Made by a program: the position numbers and the translations under genes. Positions 58,780 to 64,000 of a DNA stretch of 64,000 nucleotides are shown one piece after another. How positions within the stretch are numbered: position 1 is the stretch's first letter; every line of letters starts with the position of its first letter. Location: assembly GCF_000382285.1 (NCBI RefSeq), contig NZ_KB907926.1, forward strand, positions 248,001 through 312,000, in the 5' to 3' direction. Under the pieces are notes generated by a model, which did not search any database, was not told the origin of the DNA, and worked only from the letters and a program-made list of their open reading frames with translations. This DNA is from Solimonas variicoloris DSM 15731 (GTDB lineage Bacteria; Pseudomonadota; Gammaproteobacteria; Nevskiales; Nevskiaceae).

Positions 58780-59472
58780 TCAGTGCTTCTTGCTGAGTTC
58801 GAATGTGACGGGAACCTTCACCCAGGCCGACACCGGCTGGCCGCCCTGCTTGGCCGGCACGAAGCGCCAGCGCTTGCGCACGACGTCGGCCGCGGCTTCG
58901 TCGAGCCGCGCGTAGCCGCTGCTCTTGTCGACCGTGACCTTGTCGGCGCGGCCGTCGGCATTCACCAGCACCAGCAGCAGCACGGTGCCCTGCTCGCGCA
59001 GGCGGATCGACGTCGACGGATAACTCGGCCCCGGATTGTTCAGATAAGCCGCGACGAAATCCGGCGGCACCACTTCGGGCGCCGCTGGCGCGGCGGCGGC
59101 CGGCGGCGCGGGCGGCGACGGCGGCGCTTCGTCGACCGGCTCGGCGTCGGCCGGCGCTTCGTCGAGCGGCGGCGCCTGCAGCGGCGACGGCGTCGGCTTG
59201 GGCGTCGCCACCATCTTCGGCTGCGGCTTGGGCGGCACCGGCTTGGGCGGCGGCGGAGTCGGCGCCGCCGGCGGCGGCGTCTCCTGGATGAAGCTCACCA
59301 TCAGCGCCTGCGGCGCCGGCGGCGGCGGCAGCGGCGCGTCGCGCACGACGAACAGGGCGGCGACGGCGGCGCCGTGCAGGACCGCAATCAGCGCCAGAAC
59401 CGCGAGCCGGTGCGGCTGCCAGCGCCGACGAGGGCGCCAGGAGAGCGGCGGCAGGGTCGCAGTCGCGGTCAT
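58780..59472 (-). CDS. tonB: TonB energy transducer
   Basis: TonB spans the periplasm and opens outer-membrane receptors. The ATG at 59472 gives 230 residues: a membrane helix (about 22-43) with the SxxxH-like VLHGAA, a Pro-rich rigid region with PKPVPPKPQPK, and a C-terminal TonB domain (NPGPSYPSTSIRLREQGTVLLLV, VDKSSGYARLDEAA, WRFVPAKQGGQPVSAWVKVPVTF). It begins 2 bp after piuC, and its presence here implies a dedicated transducer for the adjacent receptor. Confidence 0.95.
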   Translation of the reverse strand: MTATATLPPLSWRPRRRWQPHRLAVLALIAVLHGAAVAALFVVRDAPLPPPPAPQALMVSFIQETPPPAAPTPPPPKPVPPKPQPKMVATPKPTPSPLQAPPLDEAPADAEPVDEAPPSPPAPPAAAAPAAPEVVPPDFVAAYLNNPGPSYPSTSIRLREQGTVLLLVLVNADGRADKVTVDKSSGYARLDEAAADVVRKRWRFVPAKQGGQPVSAWVKVPVTFELSKKH

Positions 59473-59474
59473 GC

Positions 59475-60155
59475 TCAGACCTCGGCCCAGCGCCGCAGCA
59501 GATTGTGGTAGACGCCGGTCAGCTGCAGCACCGAAGGATGATCCGGCGCCTCGCCGGCGAGGCGCTGGATCGCCTGATCGAGCTCGAACAGCAGGGTGCG
59601 CTCGCCGTCGTCGCGCACCATGCTCTGGATCCAGAAGAACGACGCCAGACGCGCGCCGCGCGTCACCGGCGTGACGCGGTGCAGGCTGCTCGATGGGTAC
59701 AGCACCAGATGTCCGGCCGGCAGCTTGACGCTGTGCGCGCCATAGGTGTCCTCGACGATGAGCTCGCCGCCGTCGTACTCGTCCGGCGCGGCGAGGAACA
59801 GCGTCGCGGAAAGATCGGTGCGCACGCGCAGTCCGCTGTTGCGATGCTGGCGCACGGCGTTGTCGACGTGCAGGCCGAAGGTCTGGCCGACGCCGTAGCG
59901 GTTGAACAGCGGCGGAAACACGTGCTGCGGCAAGGCGCCGGCGATGAAGCGCGGGTCGCGCGACAGCGCCTGCAGGATCATCGCGCCCATCTCGCGGGCG
60001 GCCGGATGCTCCTCGGGAATCTGCTCGTTGCTCTTGGCGCGCGCCGACTGGTGTCCGGACGTGACATTGCCGTCGACCCACTCGGCCGCGTCGAGCAGCT
60101 GGCGGCAGCGCGCCACTTGTTCAGGTGTCAGGACATCGGGAATGCGCAGCAGCAT
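59475..60155 (-). CDS. piuC: PiuC-like Fe(II)/2-oxoglutarate-dependent dioxygenase
   Basis: The PiuC/YbiX family (PKHD-type hydroxylases) is found beside TonB receptors for catecholate siderophores. The ATG at 60155 gives 226 residues: [21 protein letters not shown] at the start, [16 protein letters not shown] with the iron ligands His and Asp, the second His in [21 protein letters not shown] and the 2-oxoglutarate Arg after it. Target of hydroxylation is not established. It follows the receptor after 59 bp that contain a hairpin. Confidence 0.92.
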   Translation of the reverse strand: MLLRIPDVLTPEQVARCRQLLDAAEWVDGNVTSGHQSARAKSNEQIPEEHPAAREMGAMILQALSRDPRFIAGALPQHVFPPLFNRYGVGQTFGLHVDNAVRQHRNSGLRVRTDLSATLFLAAPDEYDGGELIVEDTYGAHSVKLPAGHLVLYPSSSLHRVTPVTRGARLASFFWIQSMVRDDGERTLLFELDQAIQRLAGEAPDHPSVLQLTGVYHNLLRRWAEV

Positions 60156-60175
60156 GGAATGTTCTTTTGCGGCCG

Positions 60176-60199
60176 GTCCCGCCCGTCGCCGGGCGGGAC
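60176..60199 (-). terminator. GC hairpin between the receptor gene and piuC
   Basis: A perfect 10-bp stem (GTCCCGCCCG / CGGGCGGGAC) with a 4-base loop lies 15 bp after the receptor stop. There is no T run, so it is more likely a partial terminator or a 3'-end stabiliser that lets the receptor be made in excess over the rest of the operon. Confidence 0.45.
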
Positions 60200-60214
60200 A
60201 GCCAGCAACAAGCC

Positions 60215-62464
60215 TCAGAAGCTCATGTTGACGGACAGCAGGTACTGCCGGCCTGGGCCCAGCGCCGCGTAGTGATTCGCGTAGGCCTTCGTGTAGTAGA
60301 CCTCGTCGGTGAGGTTCTGCACGTTGAGCTGCACGGAGACGCCGGGGTTGATCTGGTACGAAGCGTTTGCGTCGAAGCGCCAGTAGTCCGGAACGAAGCG
60401 AACCTTGGCCGGCGTCGAGGTGGTCGTCGTTCCCCAGCTGCCGTAGACCTTGTCGACGTAGTACGCGCCGCCGCCGATCTTGAGCTTCGGTAGCAGCTCG
60501 TAGGTCGTGAACAGGCTGAAGCTGCTCTCCGGCGTGTTCGGCAGTTCCTTGCCGACGCCGAGGCTGTTGTAGGCGCCCTTCACCAGCTCGCTGTCGAGAT
60601 AGGAGTAGCCGCCGAACACCTGCCAGGCGTCGGTGATGTTGCCGGTGAAGCTGAACTCGGCGCCGCGCACGCGCGTCTTGCCGACCTTTTCGTAGGTGCT
60701 GGCATCGACGAGCAGGTAAGCATCCTTGCGCTCGGTATCGAACAGCGCCAGCGTCAGCAGCAGGCGGTCGTCGAAGAACTCCCACTTGGTGCCGATTTCG
60801 ACCGTCGCCGAACGTTCCGGATCCCAATCGAGGTTGGTCGACGAAACCGCATCCTCGTCGGCCGCACCGAGCGGCGCCGGCGTGGTCGCCGTCGCGTACG
60901 ACACATAGACGCTGCCGGACTCGACCGGCTTGTAGACGACGCCGGCCTGGTAGTTGATGAAGTCGTCCTGCTGCGAGGCCGAAATCGCCGCCATCGTATC
61001 GCCGTAGTCGGTCGTGCCGGCGCTGCGCTTGGCCTGCGTGTCGTAGCTGTCCCAGCGCAGGCCCAGATTGAGCTGCCACTGCTCGGACAGCGCCAGCGTG
61101 TCGAAAGCGTAGACGCCGATGCTCGTCGTTTCATACTGGGTCGGCGTGTGATTGCGCATCACCTTGCCGCCCCAGGCGTCGTCCGGATTCGGGTGATAAA
61201 GGTCCGTGCACTCGAATGCAGTTTCGTAAGCATCCGTGCAGGTCGTCGCCGCAACCTTGGTACCGTCGGCGCGCACGACGGTATAGCCGTCCTGCTCGCG
61301 CTTTTCGCGGCTGAACTCGGCGCCGATATTGAAGCGATGCTCGATGAAGGCCGTCTCGAACTTGCCGCTCAGGTCGGTGGTATTGGCCAGCGTATCGGTC
61401 TGCGCCCAGCGATTCTTCGTCGAACGATAGACGAGGCCGCTCGGCACATTGTTGCGGCTGTCGTCCGGATTAGTGACCACGTAGTCGTTCAGCGAGCGGC
61501 CGAGACGCGTGGTGTTGCGCAGCGTCATGCCGCCGTCGAGATCGCGCTCGACCTTGACGGTGCCGATGTCGGCATCGCTGTTGCGGAAATCGCGATCGGC
61601 GAGACCGTAGAAATTCTCGCTGTCGACGCCCATCGTCTCGGTCACCGGCTGACCGGTCGCCGGATCGTACGGAATGCTGTAGTCCGGCATGCCGTCATCG
61701 GTGAGATGGTAGTAGTCGAGCAGCACGCGCGTCGGCGTGCCGAGGCCGAAGGCCAGCGCGCCGGCGACGCCCCACTTGTCGTAATCGACGGCGTCGTCGC
61801 GGCCCGGCACGTTGCCGCTGTTGCCCATGACGTTGAGGCGCAGCGCGCTCGAGTCGCCAAGCTTCCAGTTCTTGTCGACGCTGCCGCGGATCGTGCTCGA
61901 AGTGCCGAGCATCAGCGTCGCGTTGGCGAAGTCCTCGGCGCGGGCCTGCTTGGTGACGAGATTGACGCTGCCACCACCCGAAGCGCGGCCGCCGTACGCT
62001 GAATCGGCGCCCTTGATGACCTCGATCGATTCGAGCGCGAACACGTCGCGCGTCTGCGTGCCGATGTCGCGCACGCCGTCGACGTACATGTCGGCCGACG
62101 AATTCAGGCCGCGGATCACCGGACGGTCGGAAATCGCCTGGCCGCCCTCGCCGGCGAGGAAGGTGATGCCGGGCACCGTGCGCAGCGCGTCCTGCAGCGA
62201 GGTCGCGGCATTGTCCTGCAGCAGCTGCGAGGGAATCACCGTCACCGACTTCGGCGTGTCGCGCAGCGGCGCCGTGAACTTCGGCGACGAGGCCTCGTCG
62301 GTCTTGTACTCGCTCGGCGCTTCGGCCTGGACTTTCACTTCGCGCAGCTGCGTCGCCTTTTCGGCCGGCGGCTCCGCGGCCGGCGGGGTCGCCGTCTGGG
62401 CGGCGGCGGGCCAGGCATGGGCCGCGAACACGGCGGCGGCGACGGGACTCAAGCGGAACTTCAT
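60215..62464 (-). CDS. TonB-dependent siderophore receptor (Fiu-like)
   Basis: A 749-residue outer-membrane receptor. The ATG at 62464 has GGGAG upstream; the signal peptide is [24 protein letters not shown] TonB-box-like EVKVQAE precedes the plug ([56 protein letters not shown]). The barrel carries two cysteines close together ([15 protein letters not shown], about 405-418) and ends in Phe, as needed for BAM. The plug and the piuC neighbour suggest a catecholate-type ferric siderophore; the ligand itself is unknown. Confidence 0.94.
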   Translation of the reverse strand: MKFRLSPVAAAVFAAHAWPAAAQTATPPAAEPPAEKATQLREVKVQAEAPSEYKTDEASSPKFTAPLRDTPKSVTVIPSQLLQDNAATSLQDALRTVPGITFLAGEGGQAISDRPVIRGLNSSADMYVDGVRDIGTQTRDVFALESIEVIKGADSAYGGRASGGGSVNLVTKQARAEDFANATLMLGTSSTIRGSVDKNWKLGDSSALRLNVMGNSGNVPGRDDAVDYDKWGVAGALAFGLGTPTRVLLDYYHLTDDGMPDYSIPYDPATGQPVTETMGVDSENFYGLADRDFRNSDADIGTVKVERDLDGGMTLRNTTRLGRSLNDYVVTNPDDSRNNVPSGLVYRSTKNRWAQTDTLANTTDLSGKFETAFIEHRFNIGAEFSREKREQDGYTVVRADGTKVAATTCTDAYETAFECTDLYHPNPDDAWGGKVMRNHTPTQYETTSIGVYAFDTLALSEQWQLNLGLRWDSYDTQAKRSAGTTDYGDTMAAISASQQDDFINYQAGVVYKPVESGSVYVSYATATTPAPLGAADEDAVSSTNLDWDPERSATVEIGTKWEFFDDRLLLTLALFDTERKDAYLLVDASTYEKVGKTRVRGAEFSFTGNITDAWQVFGGYSYLDSELVKGAYNSLGVGKELPNTPESSFSLFTTYELLPKLKIGGGAYYVDKVYGSWGTTTTSTPAKVRFVPDYWRFDANASYQINPGVSVQLNVQNLTDEVYYTKAYANHYAALGPGRQYLLSVNMSF

Positions 62465-62585
62465 TGCGTCTGTTCTCCCTGAAACTGGTCTCGAGCAAAG
62501 CGGCTTGCGCCGCGTGTCGTCTCCGCACGCGTCCACCTGGCGTGCGCGTGGGTCTGGACGGACAACTACTGGAGACAATGCGATT

Positions 62586-62604
62586 CTATCTGAGAATCAT
62601 TTTC
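62586..62604. promoter_or_regulatory. putative Fur box upstream of the receptor operon
   Basis: The plus-strand sequence CTATCTGAGAATCATTTTC matches the 19-bp Fur consensus at 12 positions, with 11 of the last 13 (GATAATCATTATC-like). On the minus strand it also contains the dyad GATTCT-N5-AGAATC. It is about 120 bp before the receptor ATG. Iron repression of the operon is therefore likely. Confidence 0.6.
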
Positions 62605-62622
62605 AACAGAAGTCCTGTTGAA
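62602..62622. promoter_or_regulatory. 8-5-8 palindrome next to the Fur box
   Basis: TTCAACAG-AAGTC-CTGTTGAA is a perfect dyad overlapping the edge of the Fur box. It may be an operator for a second regulator. On the plus strand it is followed by TCTTTTTA, so it could also act as a weak terminator for that direction. It lies in the 380-bp gene-free stretch 62465-62844. Confidence 0.45.
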
Positions 62623-62732
62623 TCTTTTTACAGAAAGAATTTCGCGTCAGGCAACAGGAGAACGGGCGCGAAACGTCGGCCACCGATCGCTGGGCGACGG
62701 GCAGCGAGCAACGAACAGCAGGCAACGGGCGG

Positions 62733-62781
62733 CGGCCAGCGGCCAGCGGCCAGCGGCCAGCGGCCAGCGGCCAGCGGCCAG
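62733..62781. repeat. tandem repeat, seven perfect copies of CGGCCAG
   Basis: Seven exact 7-bp units fill 49 bp. The 40 bp upstream hold degenerate related units (GGGCAGCGAGCAACGAACAG and GGCAACGGG). It lies 64 bp after (downstream of) the M23 peptidase gene end, outside any convincing gene. Open frames crossing it are unlikely to be genes. Confidence 0.9.
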
Positions 62782-62844
62782 CGAGACTGGCACAAGCGAC
62801 GGGGGACGCAACCGGGCTTCGACCCGGCCGGTCATGGCAAGCGG

Positions 62845-63708
62845 CTACGGCGCCGGCTGCGGCACCGGGGCCGAGACCGGCATCGCCGGCGCGAGCTTCT
62901 GCGCGTCGATGCGCGCGTCGTACCAGTTCATGCGCCAGTCCAGATGCGGCCCGGTGGCACGGCCGGTCATGCCCGACAGCGCGATGACCTCGCCCTGCCG
63001 GACACGCTGGCCGTCCTCGACCAGCAGCTTCGACAGGTGCAGGAACGCGGACTGCAGGCCGTAGCCGTGATCGACGATCAGCGTGCCGCCGGTGAAATAC
63101 ATGTCCGGATGGGCCAGCACCACGGTGCCGTCGGCCGGCGCCCGCACCTCGGTGCCGGTCGGCACCGCGACGTCGACGCCGTAGTGCGGCTGCTTCGGCT
63201 CGCCGTTGAGGATGCGCTGGCTGCCGAACACGCCGGAGATGCGGCCGGTGCACGGCCATTCGAAAGGCTGCAGAAAGCCGAGGCCGCCGCTGTCGCGCTG
63301 GCGCGCGGCCGCGACCTGGCGCTGGTCGTCCTTGATGCGCGCCAGCACTTCCGGCGGCGGCGTCACCATCTTCGGCGGCAGACCGTCGATGCGCTGGATC
63401 GCGTACTCGCGCTTGGCAACCGGATAGCGATAGGTGCGCGCCGCTTCGCCGGCAAGCTGCACTTTCAGCTCGGCCTCGGCCGGCGCGTCGCGGTCGAGGC
63501 CGAGCACGAAGTCACCGGCCGGCGTCTGCTTCAGCGCGCGGCCGTTGAACCACAGCTTCGTGCCCGCCGGCGCGTGGCCGAACAGCACCGCGCCCTGCTC
63601 CCACTCGCCGCGCAGTTCGACGCCGGGCACCGTCGCCGGCGCGCCGGCGCGGGCCGGCAGGCCGGCGATCAGGATCAGGACGGCCAGCAGGCGGCGATAG
63701 CGACGCAT
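62845..63708 (-). CDS. M23-family (LytM) peptidase, secreted
   Basis: M23 peptidases cut peptidoglycan cross-links. The ATG at 63708 has GGAG 8 bases upstream and gives 287 residues; a GTG three codons earlier is possible. A signal peptide ends near PARAGA. An Ig-like N-terminal part is followed by GRISGVFGSQRILNGEPKQPHYGVDVAVPTG, with zinc ligands in the HYGVD motif, and HLDWRMNW, and the general-base His in AFLHLSKLL. All ligands are present, so it should be active, unlike regulatory LytM proteins. The gene is next to thrS. Confidence 0.92.
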   Translation of the reverse strand: MRRYRRLLAVLILIAGLPARAGAPATVPGVELRGEWEQGAVLFGHAPAGTKLWFNGRALKQTPAGDFVLGLDRDAPAEAELKVQLAGEAARTYRYPVAKREYAIQRIDGLPPKMVTPPPEVLARIKDDQRQVAAARQRDSGGLGFLQPFEWPCTGRISGVFGSQRILNGEPKQPHYGVDVAVPTGTEVRAPADGTVVLAHPDMYFTGGTLIVDHGYGLQSAFLHLSKLLVEDGQRVRQGEVIALSGMTGRATGPHLDWRMNWYDARIDAQKLAPAMPVSAPVPQPAP

Positions 63709-63744
63709 CGGAAGCACTCCGTGAAGACGGCCGGGCGGATTCGT

Positions 63745-64000
63745 TCAGCGCAGCGCGCGCAGGCGCTGCACGGCTTCGTCGAGGCTCAGGGTTTCCTGCT
63801 GCTCCTCGCCGCGGAAGCGCAGCGTCAGCTTGCGCTCCTCGGCTTCCTTGCGGCCGACGACGACGATGACCGGGATCTTCTGCAGCGCGTGCTCGCGGAT
63901 CTTGTAGTTGATCTTCTCGTTGCGCAGGTCGGTCTCGGCGCGCAGGCCGGCGTCCTTGAGCAGTTCGCCGATTTCGCGCGCGTAGCCGTCGACGTCGGAG
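63745..64000 (-). CDS. thrS: threonyl-tRNA synthetase, C-terminal part (runs off window)
   Basis: The 84 residues in the window form the end of the anticodon-binding domain of ThrRS. They contain ETDLRNEKINYKIREHALQK and IPVIVVVGRKEAEERKLTLR, with SLDEAVQRLRALR at the end, closely following the family pattern (DLRNEKIGYKIREH). The rest of the gene, including the catalytic and editing domains, lies beyond base 64000. It is read in the same direction as the M23 peptidase, 36 bp upstream of it. Confidence 0.88.
   Translation of the reverse strand, partial: SDVDGYAREIGELLKDAGLRAETDLRNEKINYKIREHALQKIPVIVVVGRKEAEERKLTLRFRGEEQQETLSLDEAVQRLRALR

Noticed and set aside
62733-62781. Possible CRISPR array
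   Set aside because: Units are 7 bp with no spacers, and no cas genes are present.

Overview
The window is about 64 kb of GC-rich chromosome, densely packed with core genes. Protein content and gene order are gammaproteobacterial: rpsF-rpsR-rplI-dnaB-alr, hfq-hflX-hflK-hflC-(DUF2065)-hisZ-purA-tRNA-Leu-rnr-rlmB, aat-bpt-infA with clpS-clpA, yceD-rpmF-plsX beside maf, rluC back to back with rne, and msbA-lpxK-ycaR-kdsB. The presence of hisZ, a MutL of the endonuclease type, a C-D-E-F secretion cluster and the very high GC suggest a lineage near Xanthomonadales/Nevskiales. That placement is inference from gene content only. I see no rRNA, CRISPR array, prophage or intact insertion sequence.

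Layout. 1-7.2 kb (minus): alr (cut by the window edge), dnaB, ribosomal proteins S6/S18/L9, rlmB, an OmpA-type lipoprotein and rnr. 7.3 kb: tRNA-Leu(CAG) on the plus strand. 7.5-25.7 kb (minus): purA, hisZ, hflC, hflK, hflX, hfq, miaA, an M48 peptidase with a DUF898 membrane protein, mutL, serS, crcB behind a fluoride riboswitch, rarA, lolA and ftsK. 25.9-28.4 kb (plus): a small unknown gene, a 270-bp palindrome-ended element sitting in its stop codon, then the N-degron genes aat and bpt and infA; clpA and clpS, which act on the same degron pathway, converge from the other side. 31.2-33.5 kb: a CHASE2 adenylate cyclase. 33.6-39.4 kb (plus): gspC, D, E, F of a type II secretion system, without G-N. 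39.5-52.4 kb: glk, an MscS-like channel, plsX-rpmF-yceD, maf, a HAD phosphatase, rluC, rne and the lipid A genes kdsB, ycaR, lpxK, msbA. 52.4 kb: a HIT protein.

The most interesting region is 52.9-62.6 kb on the minus strand. Ten closely spaced genes lie downstream of a Fur-box-like sequence. In transcription order they are a siderophore-type TonB receptor, a PiuC-like dioxygenase, TonB, ExbB, ExbD, a PepSY membrane protein, a DUF2271 protein, a DUF4198 protein, ApbE, and a membrane-anchored CysJ-like flavoreductase. The DUF2271 protein carries a DGVSGAT motif of the kind ApbE flavinylates. The PepSY protein has four histidines placed to hold two hemes across the membrane. The simplest reading is one unit that imports a ferric chelate and then reduces it in the periplasm, with electrons passing from cytoplasmic NAD(P)H through flavin, heme and covalently bound FMN. 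The parts are known families; the pathway is inference.

The last 1.2 kb holds an M23 peptidase and the 3' end of thrS. The two gene-free stretches over 300 bp are 26209-26560, mostly the palindrome-ended element, and 62465-62844, which holds the Fur/promoter region and a 7-bp tandem repeat.
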